Notes: a model not told the origin generated them from the letters alone. DNA of 51,734 bases from Lachnospiraceae bacterium (GCA_022769625.1 JALEJP010000033.1:1-51734), one strand, 5' to 3'. Counted from the first letter of the stretch, positions 7,622 through 17,463 are shown. Program-made: numbers and translations.

Positions 7622-8197
7622 TTATTTAGAAAATGGAAACCACCTTTTCCGCAATCCTTTTTCTCTTGTAGCTGCTACCATCTGCCTGTTTTTCTGATAC
7701 AATCGGATGGTTTCATCCAGCTTACGGTAACGCTCCTCCTCTTTTTCCTCACGAATCTGCATCAGAAGTTCCATCTCTTTTACAACCGTATCCGAAATCC
7801 GATTCTCAAGCTCTACATTATTCTCCTGCAGCGCCTGTTTTACCACAGCTCCAACAATCGCTTCAAACTTGCCAAGCTTGTCCAGATCCACAGATACAGG
7901 AAGCATCTCCTGTTCATCAAAACCTGGCATTTCCTCTTTTGGATCCTTTACCGCTTGTGCTGCCTCTTTCTTCTGTATTTCCGGTACCAGCAGTCGGATT
8001 GCCTTCAGCTGGAACCCTTTTTCACGCAGTTCTTTTACCTGTTTAAATAAAGAAATGGTTTTTTCGGTATAGTAACGGTGTCCCAATTCTGTCCTGCCGA
8101 TCGGAATGTCCAGTTCTTCCTCCCAGTTGCGGAGTACATGTGTCTCTACTCCTACCTGTCTGGCAGCGTCAGAAATCATATATCTGGTCTCACTCAT
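7622..8197 (-). CDS. MerR-family DNA-binding protein with coiled coil
   Basis: 191 residues. Residues 1-70 are a MerR-type winged helix-turn-helix (YMISDAARQVGVETHVLRNWEEEL, then GHRYYTEKTISLFKQVKELREKGFQLKAIR). The remainder is charged and predicted helical, with a Glu/Arg-rich coiled coil (about 140-180). There is no effector-binding cysteine set or drug-binding domain, so this resembles the MerR-like proteins used in DNA architecture or development more than a metal sensor. Target unknown. It stands alone, with the dnaB-operon terminator upstream of it. Confidence 0.82.
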   Translation of the reverse strand: MSETRYMISDAARQVGVETHVLRNWEEELDIPIGRTELGHRYYTEKTISLFKQVKELREKGFQLKAIRLLVPEIQKKEAAQAVKDPKEEMPGFDEQEMLPVSVDLDKLGKFEAIVGAVVKQALQENNVELENRISDTVVKEMELLMQIREEKEEERYRKLDETIRLYQKNRQMVAATREKGLRKRWFPFSK

Positions 8198-8274
8198 CCT
8201 TTACCCTCCAAATATTTCTAAATTACAGTTCTATTTTAACATATTCAATAAACAAAAAAAGAAAAAAATATCGC

Positions 8275-8309
8275 AAAAACCGACAGGAACTCTTGCTCCT
8301 GTCGGTTTT
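8275..8309 (-). terminator. Terminator downstream of dnaB
   Basis: AAAACCGACAGGA / TCCTGTCGGTTTT with an eight-base loop, followed on the minus strand by a U-rich run. It closes the ytvI-gdpP-rplI-dnaB transcript and precedes the MerR-type gene. Confidence 0.88.
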
Positions 8310-8355
8310 ATACATCCTGCTGAAAAAACACTTTTTTCCTTTATCCAGCAGACCA

Positions 8356-9684
8356 TTATTTTTTCAGATTTGCAAATTTAGTCAGATTTGGCAGCCATGC
8401 CAGTTCCACGGTTCCAATGGGACCGTTACGCTGCTTGGCTATGATGACTTCAGCAATATTTTTTCGATCCGAATCCTTGTTGTAGTAGTCGTCACGATAC
8501 AGGAACATAACCACATCGGCATCCTGCTCAATGGCACCCGATTCACGCAGGTCAGAAAGCATCGGCCTGTGATCCGGTCTCTGTTCCACAGCACGACTGA
8601 GCTGTGACAGTGCAATAACCGGAACCTGCAGTTCTCTGGCAATCTCTTTTAAAGAACGGGAAATATCCGAAATTTCCTGCTGTCTGGAATCTGCCCTCTT
8701 GCTGCCTGTCATCAGCTGCAGGTAGTCGATCATAATAATATCCAGACCCTTTTCCATTTTATATTTTCTGCATTTGGAACGCAGTTCCGCAACCGAGATA
8801 CCCGGTGTATCATCTATAATAAGATTGGATCTTCCCACAATACCCGCACCCTCGATCAGCCTCGCCCAGTCATCATCACTCAGATTACCGGTACGCAGAA
8901 GCTGGGAATCAACCTGGGACTCCAGGGCAAACAATCGGTTTACCAACTGCTCTTTTGACATCTCCAGACTGAAAATAGCAACCGTATGATTTTTCTTAAA
9001 TGCCATATACTGGGCAATATTCAATACAAATGCCGTCTTTCCCATGGAAGGACGGGCCGCAATCAACACCAGATCCGATGGCTGCATACCGGTGGTTTTA
9101 TAATCCAGATCAATAAATCCGGTAGGAATTCCGGTAACGCTTCCCTTATTGCGGGAGGCTGCCTCGATCCTGTCCAGAGCATTCAGGACAATGTCTTTTA
9201 TTGGAACAAAATCGCTGGTGTTTCTTTTCTGTACAATATCAAAAATCTTCTTTTCCGTAGCTTCCAGGATATCCTCAAGCTTCTCTTTTCCCACATAACA
9301 GTCATTGGCAATCTCTTCATTTACCTTGATCAGCTTTCGGAGCACTGATTTTTCCTGTACGATCTGCGCATAAGATTTTACATTTGCAGAGGTCAGTGCA
9401 GAATTCAGCAAATCTCTGACAAATTCCAGACTGCTGATTTCCGGCGGCACATCCTTTTCCCGCAAACGATCCTGCAGAGTAATCAGATCCACCGGTTTTC
9501 CTTCATTATAAAGCTCCAGTATGGCTTCAAAAATGATGCCATACTGGTGCTGGTAAAAGTCTTCTCCTGAAATAATCTCAGATGCAGCTACGATCGCTTC
9601 CCGGTCCATCAGCATGGCTCCGATCACCGATTGTTCTGCCTCAACGCTGTGGGGTAATACCCGCTTGATCAGCGCCTCTTCCAT
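8356..9684 (-). CDS. dnaB: Replicative DNA helicase DnaB
   Basis: 442 residues, full length. The N-terminal helical domain (about 10-115) binds primase and loader. The RecA-like motor domain contains the Walker A motif RPSMGKTAF (about 211-219), Walker B IIMIDYLQLM, and the terminal DADVVMFLYRDDYY and AKQRNGPIGTVELAW motifs. Hexameric 5'-3' helicase at the replication fork. It follows rplI by 67 bases, the conserved gdpP-rplI-dnaB order of Firmicutes. No intein. Confidence 0.97.
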   Translation of the reverse strand: MEEALIKRVLPHSVEAEQSVIGAMLMDREAIVAASEIISGEDFYQHQYGIIFEAILELYNEGKPVDLITLQDRLREKDVPPEISSLEFVRDLLNSALTSANVKSYAQIVQEKSVLRKLIKVNEEIANDCYVGKEKLEDILEATEKKIFDIVQKRNTSDFVPIKDIVLNALDRIEAASRNKGSVTGIPTGFIDLDYKTTGMQPSDLVLIAARPSMGKTAFVLNIAQYMAFKKNHTVAIFSLEMSKEQLVNRLFALESQVDSQLLRTGNLSDDDWARLIEGAGIVGRSNLIIDDTPGISVAELRSKCRKYKMEKGLDIIMIDYLQLMTGSKRADSRQQEISDISRSLKEIARELQVPVIALSQLSRAVEQRPDHRPMLSDLRESGAIEQDADVVMFLYRDDYYNKDSDRKNIAEVIIAKQRNGPIGTVELAWLPNLTKFANLKK

Positions 9685-9751
9685 ACATATTCCTCCCGAA
9701 CGGTCTTATCTACTGAGGTTCACAGTTTTGTTCCTGCTTTATGAAAAGCTT

Positions 9752-10198
9752 TTACAGGCCCTCTACAACCACCTTCAGCTCTGCCGTTACCTTCGGATGC
9801 AGCTTAATGGACACACTTGTTGTCCCTACCATTTTAATCGGTGCTGTCATCAGGATTTTCTTTTTATCAATCTCATATCCAAGCTGTGCTTTTGCCGCCT
9901 CAGCAATTTCCTTACTGGACACCGAACCAAAAACCTTTCCGCCCTCACCTACTTTTACGGAAACCTTTACCTGTGCCTGTGCAAGCTGCTCTGCAAATGA
10001 CTGTGCCTGCGCAAGCTGTTCCTTTGCAACCTTCTCCTCATGTGCTTTTTTCAGCTTCAGATCATTGATATTTTTGGCGTTTGCTTCCAGCGCCAGTTTT
10101 TTGGGAAACAGCATGTTTCTCGCATATCCATCACTTACGTTTACCGTGTCACCTTTTTTCCCCAGTGCCTTTACATCTTCTATTAAAATAACTTTCAT
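9752..10198 (-). CDS. rplI: 50S ribosomal protein L9
   Basis: 148 residues. The N-terminal RNA-binding domain begins MKVILIEDVKALGKKGD and contains GYARNMLFPKKLA. A long connecting helix and a C-terminal domain (GEGGKVFGSVSSKEIAEA) follow. The connecting helix contains EQLAQAQ twice within 17 residues, a small in-frame duplication not usual for L9. The ATG follows the gdpP TAG directly, so the two are translationally coupled. Confidence 0.96.
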   Translation of the reverse strand: MKVILIEDVKALGKKGDTVNVSDGYARNMLFPKKLALEANAKNINDLKLKKAHEEKVAKEQLAQAQSFAEQLAQAQVKVSVKVGEGGKVFGSVSSKEIAEAAKAQLGYEIDKKKILMTAPIKMVGTTSVSIKLHPKVTAELKVVVEGL

Positions 10199-12250
10199 CT
10201 AAATCGCTCCTTCTTCTATCATTATCTTGATTGTATCCTTAAGCCGTTCTTTTGCTTCCTCTACTGTCACGCCATCCAGCTGGGCACCTGCAATATTCAG
10301 ATGACCACCACCACCCAGACGTTCCATGATAATCTGCACGTTCACCTCATCGATGGCACGTGCACTGATATAAATGCGTTCCTTATATTCTGTAAGCACA
10401 AAAGATGCCTTGATACCTATAATATTTAACAACTCATTTGCAGCCTGCGCACCCACTACAGTAGGACTTTCCAGATCCTCGCTGGGACAGACACTGATGG
10501 CATAATATTTTTGGAATACTTCCGCATGGCGCACGGCTTCCGCTCTGGCTTTATAAGCCCCCATATCATTTCGAAACATCTTGCGAACCCGCGTCACATC
10601 CGCACCACAGCGCCGCAGAAAGGCTGCCGCTTCAAAGGTACGTACTCCTGTCTTTGCCATAAAATTGTTTGTATCGATGATAATCCCTGCATAAATACAG
10701 TCTGCTTCCTTGCCTCTCAAACGAATATCATCTGCAAAGTACTGCAGAATCTCTGCGATCATTTCACACGCCGAAGAAGCATAAGGTTCGATGTAGGACA
10801 GCACTGCATTTTTAATCACCTCACTGCTCTGACGGTGATGGTCCAGAACAACGATCGTCTTTGTCTGATTCAGGATCTGAGAACACTCTGCCATACTCGG
10901 GCGGTTCGTATCTACCACCACAACAACTGTGTCATTGTCCACGATATGCCTTGCCTCATCGTGCGTCACAAACATATCCTCCGGATATTCTTTATCATCC
11001 AGGAACAGATTTACCCAGGGCCGAATGGAACCTGTAATGTCGCTTAAAACAATATGCGCTTTTTTATCCAGAATCCTTGCCGCCCTCCAGACACCAATGG
11101 CTGCGCCAAAGGAATCAATATCTGTGATCTTATGTCCCATAATAACCACATCATCATGACTGCCGATAAACTCCCGCAGCGCATGTGCTTTTACTCTTGC
11201 CTTGACACGGGTACTTTTCTCCATCTGCTGAGATTTGCCGCCATAATAGGAAATCTTATCGTTATCCTTCACCACTGCCTGATCCCCGCCGCGTCCCAAC
11301 GCCAGTTCAATCGCAATCCTGGAAAACTCATAATTCTGCAGATACGTGCTTCCATTTACTCCGATGCCAATACTGAGCGTTACACTCATCTCATTTCCGA
11401 TATTGACCGTCTTCACTTCCTCCAGCAGTGAAAAACGGGAAGCTTCCAGTTCTTCCAGAGATTTATATTTTAACACAACAAAATACTTGTCTTTTTCCAG
11501 TTTCTTCGTGATACCATCCAGGTTTGCCACATATTTGCTGATCTTACGGTCAATCAACGCCACCAGAAGAGAACGTCTGACTTCCTCCACGCTCTCCAGA
11601 GCCTCCTCATAATTATCCAGATAGATCAATCCGGTAACCATCTTCTGCTCCTGATTCTGTCGGATATAATAATTCATCTCCGTATTGTCAAACAGATACA
11701 GCGCAATCATATAATTTCTTTCCTTTGGAATCTCCACAATTGAAATTTCCTCATCCATGTCCTCCATGGAAAGCTTGCGCATATGTGCCTGATAATCACA
11801 TCCGTTATAAAAAATCTGGATATTTGTTTCATCCTTTTTACACGGAAGTGCCGATGCGTCCAGCTCCGGAAACAGATTTGCTATATTTTTTCGATATCTG
11901 GAATCCTTTCCCACCACATCGCAAAATGCATCGTTCATCCACAGTACTTTGCCATCTGTATCCAGCACGGCATAAGGAATCGAAAAACTTTTCAGCATTC
12001 CCTTTTGGATCTGAGCATACTGAGAAGCAAACGCAATCATCTCACGGAGGATAAACGGCCGGTAACGAAGCAGCAAAATAAGCATCAGAACAAAATAAGC
12101 TGCTGTAAAACAAAACACAACAACTCCTGCCCGAACATTTACTGTAAATACCGATATGTCCATTAAAATAAGAAAAGCCGCCAGGATAATCGGCCACTGC
12201 ATATATGATTTCAATTTTCCACTGTGCTTCACTTTATTTTTTTTGTTCAT
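10199..12250 (-). CDS. gdpP: GdpP-type cyclic-di-AMP phosphodiesterase
   Basis: 683 residues. Two transmembrane helices lie at about 18-65, a PAS-like sensor at about 80-150, a degenerate GGDEF domain at about 170-330 (no GG[DE]EF catalytic loop), then DHH (about 350-500: GHKITDIDSFGAA, DTNRPS, DHHRQ) and DHHA1 (GGGGHLNIAGAQ near 645). The catalytic Asp/His set looks intact. It hydrolyses c-di-AMP to pApA and so tunes potassium, osmotic and wall homeostasis. The stop codon abuts rplI. ytvI is 83 bases upstream. Confidence 0.95.
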   Translation of the reverse strand: MNKKNKVKHSGKLKSYMQWPIILAAFLILMDISVFTVNVRAGVVVFCFTAAYFVLMLILLLRYRPFILREMIAFASQYAQIQKGMLKSFSIPYAVLDTDGKVLWMNDAFCDVVGKDSRYRKNIANLFPELDASALPCKKDETNIQIFYNGCDYQAHMRKLSMEDMDEEISIVEIPKERNYMIALYLFDNTEMNYYIRQNQEQKMVTGLIYLDNYEEALESVEEVRRSLLVALIDRKISKYVANLDGITKKLEKDKYFVVLKYKSLEELEASRFSLLEEVKTVNIGNEMSVTLSIGIGVNGSTYLQNYEFSRIAIELALGRGGDQAVVKDNDKISYYGGKSQQMEKSTRVKARVKAHALREFIGSHDDVVIMGHKITDIDSFGAAIGVWRAARILDKKAHIVLSDITGSIRPWVNLFLDDKEYPEDMFVTHDEARHIVDNDTVVVVVDTNRPSMAECSQILNQTKTIVVLDHHRQSSEVIKNAVLSYIEPYASSACEMIAEILQYFADDIRLRGKEADCIYAGIIIDTNNFMAKTGVRTFEAAAFLRRCGADVTRVRKMFRNDMGAYKARAEAVRHAEVFQKYYAISVCPSEDLESPTVVGAQAANELLNIIGIKASFVLTEYKERIYISARAIDEVNVQIIMERLGGGGHLNIAGAQLDGVTVEEAKERLKDTIKIMIEEGAI

Positions 12251-12333
12251 TCCATACTTTCTCCAGAAATAAAAATGATACGATAAGTCTCTTTTACATC
12301 ATACCATCTTTTTCTGGAATAGCAAAGGCTTTT

Positions 12334-13362
12334 TTAACCCTTTATCCATTCATTGCTTATCTCTTTAATGATTAGCAGTGTAAGAGGTCCAAACAATACA
12401 CCTGCTGCTCCATAAATACACACTCCGGCATATACCACAACTGCAATGACAATCGGGTAAATGCCAAGCCGCTCTCCCAGGAGTCTTGGCTCCATAAAAT
12501 CCCTTGTACTGCTTGTTATGAGAAACAGAGTGGCATATGCTGCCGCATAAAAAAAATTACCTTTGAAGATCCAGATGACTGCCCACGGAAGCAATATGGT
12601 TCCGGTTCCGATAAATGGCAATACATCCAGAAATCCGATTAAAATTCCCACAAGCAGCGCATAAGGATTTTTCAAAATCCATAAGCCTACAACACATTCT
12701 GCCATTACCACCAGCATGATAATAAACTGTGCCCGAAGCCACAGGCCTGCCATTTTCCACAAACGCTCTCCCACACAGACCGCACGGTTCCAGGTACTGT
12801 ACTTTTCCAGTTTTCTGCATATTTCATCGTAGTCTCTTACAATCAGCAATACTGCCACAAAAACAACAAAAAAGGCTCCAAACCATTTCAGTGCAATCAT
12901 GGCATAGCGAAAAGAATTCTGAAAAACCTGTGTTATATTAATTTCCTGTATCTTCCCTGTAAAACGGTCGATATTCTGATCAATAACACTCCGGATCTGG
13001 GCACTCTCAATTCCAAAATTTTTATTTATAAAACGGCAGCATCCATCTACCGCATACTCCAGCTTCGCCTCATACCATTCCAGATGGGCAAGGATACTGC
13101 GTATCTGGGCAAACAGCCTGGCTCCTAAAAACCACAGTGCAAGCCCTGCCAATGCCAGGATCAGACTCATTATGCAGAAAAGGATAACTCCCTTTCCCAG
13201 AGGAAGATATTTTTTCAGACGCTCTGCCAGAGGATTTAACAGCCGCACGATCAAAAAAGCCACCAGAAACGGGGCAATATACACCAGCATATATTTCAGG
13301 ATTATATATACAGCCAATGTAATACCTGTGACTCCGATGACTTTTCTGACTTTCGCATCCAT
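12334..13362 (-). CDS. ytvI: AI-2E/YtvI family membrane protein
   Basis: 342 residues with about seven or eight hydrophobic helices. The layout is two N-terminal helices, a soluble segment at about 85-150, then a C-terminal bundle containing GFLDVLPFIGTGTILLPWA, the hallmark of the AI-2E transporter superfamily (UPF0118). The closest functional label is the sporulation integral membrane protein YtvI. The transported substrate, if any, is unknown. First gene upstream of gdpP-rplI-dnaB with no terminator between, so it probably starts that operon. Confidence 0.8.
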   Translation of the reverse strand: MDAKVRKVIGVTGITLAVYIILKYMLVYIAPFLVAFLIVRLLNPLAERLKKYLPLGKGVILFCIMSLILALAGLALWFLGARLFAQIRSILAHLEWYEAKLEYAVDGCCRFINKNFGIESAQIRSVIDQNIDRFTGKIQEINITQVFQNSFRYAMIALKWFGAFFVVFVAVLLIVRDYDEICRKLEKYSTWNRAVCVGERLWKMAGLWLRAQFIIMLVVMAECVVGLWILKNPYALLVGILIGFLDVLPFIGTGTILLPWAVIWIFKGNFFYAAAYATLFLITSSTRDFMEPRLLGERLGIYPIVIAVVVYAGVCIYGAAGVLFGPLTLLIIKEISNEWIKG

Positions 13363-13574
13363 ACTCTATCCCCCGTCCTTCTTACTTCTCTGTCCGCACC
13401 TGCATTTTTTCTGCAATATCATTGCACAGGAAATGCTGTGTTTTTATGTCGGATTTAGTATGTGCCATGAATGCTCTTTCATTCCTGCATTCATAATTTA
13501 CCGAAAATTGTCAACCCACCACCTGCAGAACCTGCCACCGGCAGCTTCCTCCGGATGCGTAGCAACATTAGAAA

Positions 13575-13608
13575 GGCGGAGCATTTAAAAGTTTTTAAAT
13601 GCTCCGCC
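13575..13608 (-). terminator. Terminator overlapping the 3' end of the pseudouridine synthase gene
   Basis: GGCGGAGCATTTAAAA pairs with TTTTAAATGCTCCGCC (arms 13575-13590 and 13593-13608, 16 bases each). The upstream arm encodes the last residues (GGAFKNF) and includes the stop codon. A short U run follows on the minus strand. Confidence 0.8.
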
Positions 13609-14361
13609 CTCTGGTTTAACGGAAAATTCCATTTTTTTGCCGGTTCGGGGATGACGGAAGCTCAGACAATATGCACAAAGTGCAAGAATCTCACTCTCTG
13701 CTTCCGCATCCTTTTCTGTCTGTGTACAGCCATATTTCCGGTCGCCCACAATGGGCATACCGGCACCGGAAAGCTGCACACGTATCTGGTGATGCCGTCC
13801 GGTCAGCAGCTCAATATCCACAAGTGCCAGTGTTTCCTTCACCTGACGGATTTGCAGACGAAGTCTGCTCTCTCTGGCATCCTTTGTACCCTTAGGTACA
13901 ATATGTGAGGTGTTTGTTTTTCCATCCTTTCGGAGATAATCCACAAGCTCTTTGTATTCACCAGGTCTTTCGTCCCTCTGTGCTGCATCTGTCAGCCCGT
14001 GCACCACAGCACAATAACGTTTCTGCGCCAGTCCCTTTCCGCTTTTATCCGACATCTGTCTGCTCAGTTCTGCCGCCGCTTTTTTCGTCTTTGCAAATAC
14101 AAGAACTCCCTGCACCGGCTGATCCAGGCGATGGACAATGCCAAGATAGGGCTCACCTTTTTGCCCGTTTCTCTTTTCCAGCAGATACAGCTTCAGAATA
14201 CTTTCCATATCCTTGATCCGCATATTTGCACTTTGAACCGGTACACCAGCAGGTTTCCTGCAGACAATGATATCACCGTCCTCGTACAGAATTCGGATAT
14301 TTCCGTTCAGTACTGCAGGCTCTCTTTCTCTCTGATTGGAAGGGTTTCCCATTTCACTCAT
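13585..14361 (-). CDS. RluA-family pseudouridine synthase
   Basis: 258 residues. Contains YLGIVHRLDQPVQGVLVFAKT, where the Asp of HRLD is the catalytic residue, plus the family segments RYCAVVHG, LLTGRHHQIRVQLS and GDRKYG. There is no N-terminal S4 domain. It isomerises uridine to pseudouridine in rRNA or tRNA; the target site cannot be read from the sequence. The gene starts 39 bases after the metK stop on the same strand, so it may share the SAM-riboswitch-controlled transcript. Its last codons are part of the terminator stem. Confidence 0.9.
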   Translation of the reverse strand: MSEMGNPSNQREREPAVLNGNIRILYEDGDIIVCRKPAGVPVQSANMRIKDMESILKLYLLEKRNGQKGEPYLGIVHRLDQPVQGVLVFAKTKKAAAELSRQMSDKSGKGLAQKRYCAVVHGLTDAAQRDERPGEYKELVDYLRKDGKTNTSHIVPKGTKDARESRLRLQIRQVKETLALVDIELLTGRHHQIRVQLSGAGMPIVGDRKYGCTQTEKDAEAESEILALCAYCLSFRHPRTGKKMEFSVKPEGGAFKNF

Positions 14362-14400
14362 GATTTATCTCCGTCTGTAATGCTGTCACTTCAAATCTGC

Positions 14401-15588
14401 TTACAGATATTTTTTCAGTGCTTCTGTTTTGTCCAGTCTCTCCCATGGAAGATCCAGGTCATTGCGTCCGAAATGTCCGTATGCTGCTGTCTGCTTATAA
14501 ATCGGACGTCTCAGATCCAGCATTTTGATAATGCCGGCCGGACGCAGATCAAAATTCTCGCGTACGATTTCTGTCAGCTTTTCATCTGAAAGCTTACCTG
14601 TTCCAAAGGTATCTACCATGACAGAGGTCGGCTGCGCTACACCGATGGCATAAGAGAGCTGAATCTCACATTTCTCTGCAAGGCCTGCTGCCACAATATT
14701 CTTTGCCGCATAGCGTGCCGCATAAGCTGCAGAACGGTCTACCTTGGTACAGTCCTTACCTGAAAATGCTCCGCCGCCGTGACGTGCATATCCACCGTAG
14801 GTATCTACGATAATTTTACGTCCGGTCAGTCCACTGTCTCCGTGAGGTCCGCCGATTACAAAACGTCCGGTCGGATTCACAAAGAATTTTGTATTTTCAT
14901 CCACCATATCCTGCGGAAGAATTGCATCAAACACGTACTTTTTGATGTCCGCATGAATCTGCTCCTGCGTCACATCCGGATCGTGCTGGGTAGAAAGAAC
15001 CACTGCATCCAGCCTGGATGGCTTGCCATTCTCATCATACTCAACGGTAACCTGTGTTTTACCGTCCGGTCTCAGATAAGACAGTGTTCCATCCTTACGT
15101 ACCTTTGTAAGCTGACGGGCCAGCTTATGAGCCAGAGAAATCGGGTACGGCATATACTCGTCCGTCTCGTTTGTGGCATATCCAAACATCATACCCTGAT
15201 CGCCTGCTCCGATTGCCTCAATTTCATCATCCGTCATCTTGTTTTCCTTTGCCTCAAGTGCCTTGTCAACACCCATTGCAATATCACCGGACTGTTCATC
15301 AATAGCCGTAATCACACCGCAGGTATCTGCGTCAAAACCATATTTGCCTCTGGTATAACCAATCTCTCTTACCGTGTCTCTGACGATTTTCTGGATATCC
15401 ACATATGCCTTTGTGGTAATTTCACCCATAACCAGTACAAGACCTGTGGTAGTAGCTGTCTCACATGCCACACGGCTCATGGGATCCTGCTCAAGAAGCG
15501 CATCCAGGATCGCATCAGAAATTGCATCACACATTTTATCCGGGTGTCCTTCGGTTACAGACTCGGATGTAAATAATAATTTTTCCAT
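14401..15588 (-). CDS. metK: S-adenosylmethionine synthetase
   Basis: 395 residues, full length. Shows [22 protein letters not shown] at the N-terminus, [12 protein letters not shown] in the middle and [22 protein letters not shown] towards the C-terminus, which are the ATP, methionine, Mg and K binding signatures. It makes SAM from methionine and ATP. A complete SAM-I riboswitch with intrinsic terminator lies directly upstream, so expression is expected to fall when SAM is plentiful. AGGAGG lies 6 bases before the ATG. Confidence 0.98.
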   Translation of the reverse strand: MEKLLFTSESVTEGHPDKMCDAISDAILDALLEQDPMSRVACETATTTGLVLVMGEITTKAYVDIQKIVRDTVREIGYTRGKYGFDADTCGVITAIDEQSGDIAMGVDKALEAKENKMTDDEIEAIGAGDQGMMFGYATNETDEYMPYPISLAHKLARQLTKVRKDGTLSYLRPDGKTQVTVEYDENGKPSRLDAVVLSTQHDPDVTQEQIHADIKKYVFDAILPQDMVDENTKFFVNPTGRFVIGGPHGDSGLTGRKIIVDTYGGYARHGGGAFSGKDCTKVDRSAAYAARYAAKNIVAAGLAEKCEIQLSYAIGVAQPTSVMVDTFGTGKLSDEKLTEIVRENFDLRPAGIIKMLDLRRPIYKQTAAYGHFGRNDLDLPWERLDKTEALKKYL

Positions 15589-15647
15589 TTGTACCTCCTT
15601 GATTTTGGATTATATTTTCCCTACATAACAGCGGTATTTGCCAGCGT

Positions 15648-15796
15648 AAAAAAAAGTCCGCCTAAGCGGACCCTCTCATCATCTTTGATAAGCAAAATCC
15701 TCTTATTGTTCGACTATGCGCTCAGGTTGGCACCTTCCTTTAAGGGGTTGCCGTGACTTCACAGATCCTATGTATCTCCATCACTCTGAATAAGAG
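15648..15796 (-). promoter_or_regulatory. SAM-I (S-box) riboswitch with intrinsic terminator
   Basis: On the minus strand the aptamer runs from about 15796 to 15700. The P1 arms are CTCTTATT and AATAAGAG, and the conserved core elements CAGAGTGATGGAG, GGCAACC and AAGGTGCCAA appear in the right order. The expression platform ends in a GTCCGC-CTAA-GCGGAC terminator (15656-15671) with eight U. SAM binding should stabilise P1 and permit the terminator, switching off metK. Confidence 0.97.
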
Positions 15797-15858
15797 AAAA
15801 TATAATATTTCATTGTTATACAATACTGCTTATTATCATCTCCGTATTGCTGAGTACT

Positions 15859-15887
15859 ACCATAACGCATGTTATGATTTACGTCAA
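15859..15887 (-). promoter_or_regulatory. metK promoter
   Basis: Minus-strand -35 TTGACG (15882-15887), 17-base spacer, -10 TATGGT (15859-15864). Transcription would begin near 15852, 56 bases before the riboswitch P1 stem. Confidence 0.6.
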
Positions 15888-15954
15888 CCCCCTTTTCATG
15901 GAAATTATAGAAATTTAATAAACCATGGGAGTGCAAAAAACATATTTCTGATAC

Positions 15955-15989
15955 AAAAAAGCCACAGAACTGTTTTGGGTTCCATGGCC
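15955..15989 (-). terminator. murA terminator
   Basis: Minus strand: GCCATGGAAC pairs with GTTCTGTGGC (10 pairs, two of them G-U), followed by six U. It lies about 27 bases after the murA stop and separates murA from the metK promoter. Confidence 0.85.
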
Positions 15990-16015
15990 TCATAAAACGA
16001 TGTTGGAGTCAAAAA

Positions 16016-17308
16016 TCATCCAACTCTTAATTTGAATTTCTGTATCTCTTTTTCTGTAGTCACGCGCTCAATTTCTGCCCCCAGGCTGCGCAGCTTCTCT
16101 TCAAAGCACTCATAACCTCTCTGGACATACACAATATCATCCACGACTGTGATTCCCTCCGCCGCAAGACCGGCAATGACAAGTGCGGCTCCCGCACGAA
16201 GATCCGGTGCGCTGACACGTGCTCCCGTAAATCCCTCCGTACCATAGATGATTGCGGAATTTCCTTCCACTTTTATCGTGGCTCCCATGCGTGTAAGCTC
16301 GTCCACATATTTGAATCTGTTTTCAAAAATACTTTCTGTCACAATACTGGTACCCTGCGCAAGTGCAAGTGCCACAACAATCTGCGGCTGCATATCCGTA
16401 GGATATCCAGGATAAGGAAGGGTCTTTACATGTGTACTGTTCAGGCGTTTGGAAGCCACCACACGTACCGCATCGTCAAATTCCTCAACCTCACATCCAA
16501 TTTCCACAAGCTTCGCTGTTGTCGCCTCCAGATGCTTGGGAATGACATTTTTAACCATCACATCACCCTTTGTGGCTGCCGCAGCAAACATAAAGGTACC
16601 TGCCTCGATCTGATCCGGAATAATCGAATATTCCGTGCTATGGAGCTTCTGTACCCCACGGATACGGATCACATCCGTACCTGCACCCTTGATATTGGCA
16701 CCCATACTGTTCAGGAAATTTGCCACATCCACCACATGAGGCTCACGCGCAGAGTTCTCAATAATCGTATAGCCCTCCGCCATAGATGCTGCCATCATAA
16801 TGTTGATCGTAGCTCCCACGGAAACCGTATCTAAATAAATATGCTTTCCGCGCAGCTTTTCTGCTTCTGCAATGATCGAACCATGACGGATGCTCACGTT
16901 GGCACCAAGTGCCTTAAATCCCTTCAGATGAAGATCGATGGGCCTGCTTCCGATGTTGCATCCTCCAGGAAGCGGAACCTCTGCTCTTTTATATTTTCCA
17001 AGAAGAGCACCCAGCAGGTAATAAGATGCTCTGATTTTCTTTATAAACTCATAATCTACACTAACCTGACCAATCATGGAACCGTTAATGGCCACTTTAT
17101 GGCGGTTGATACGGTCAACTCTGGCTCCAATCACACTGATTGCTTCCAGCAGAACATTAATATCCTGAACATCCGGGAGATTATCAATAACAATCGTCTC
17201 ATCCGTCATAATCGCAGCTGCCAGAATACCCAGTGCTGCATTTTTTGCTCCGCCGATCTCAACTTCTCCTACAAGTGGATTACCACCTTTAATTACATAC
17301 TGTTCCAT
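16016..17308 (-). CDS. murA: UDP-N-acetylglucosamine 1-carboxyvinyltransferase
   Basis: 430 residues. First committed step of peptidoglycan synthesis: transfers enolpyruvate from PEP to UDP-GlcNAc. Begins MEQYVIKGGNPLVGEVEIGGAK with the KNAALGILAA segment, and has the catalytic-cysteine loop LPGGCNIGSRPIDLH (Cys, not the fosfomycin-resistant Asp). Firmicutes often have two paralogues (MurA/MurZ); which one this is cannot be decided here. A GTG two codons upstream is in frame, but GAGGTGTCT spacing favours the ATG at 17308. It has its own strong promoter and terminator. Confidence 0.95.
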   Translation of the reverse strand: MEQYVIKGGNPLVGEVEIGGAKNAALGILAAAIMTDETIVIDNLPDVQDINVLLEAISVIGARVDRINRHKVAINGSMIGQVSVDYEFIKKIRASYYLLGALLGKYKRAEVPLPGGCNIGSRPIDLHLKGFKALGANVSIRHGSIIAEAEKLRGKHIYLDTVSVGATINIMMAASMAEGYTIIENSAREPHVVDVANFLNSMGANIKGAGTDVIRIRGVQKLHSTEYSIIPDQIEAGTFMFAAAATKGDVMVKNVIPKHLEATTAKLVEIGCEVEEFDDAVRVVASKRLNSTHVKTLPYPGYPTDMQPQIVVALALAQGTSIVTESIFENRFKYVDELTRMGATIKVEGNSAIIYGTEGFTGARVSAPDLRAGAALVIAGLAAEGITVVDDIVYVQRGYECFEEKLRSLGAEIERVTTEKEIQKFKLRVG

Positions 17309-17435
17309 AGACACCTCTATATTATCTTACTTATACTTCAAAGTATATCATCTCTGTTGTATCCGAAAATATTCCCTGTTACAACTATGGTATACAAATT
17401 CCCTGAAACCCTTCATAATGTTATCAATAACTCAT

Positions 17436-17463
17436 ATTATACCACAAACTGGTCTTTTGTAAA
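17436..17463 (-). promoter_or_regulatory. murA promoter
   Basis: Minus-strand -35 TTTACA (17458-17463), 16-base spacer, perfect -10 TATAAT (17436-17441). The leader of about 120 bases shows no recognised riboswitch. Confidence 0.7.
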
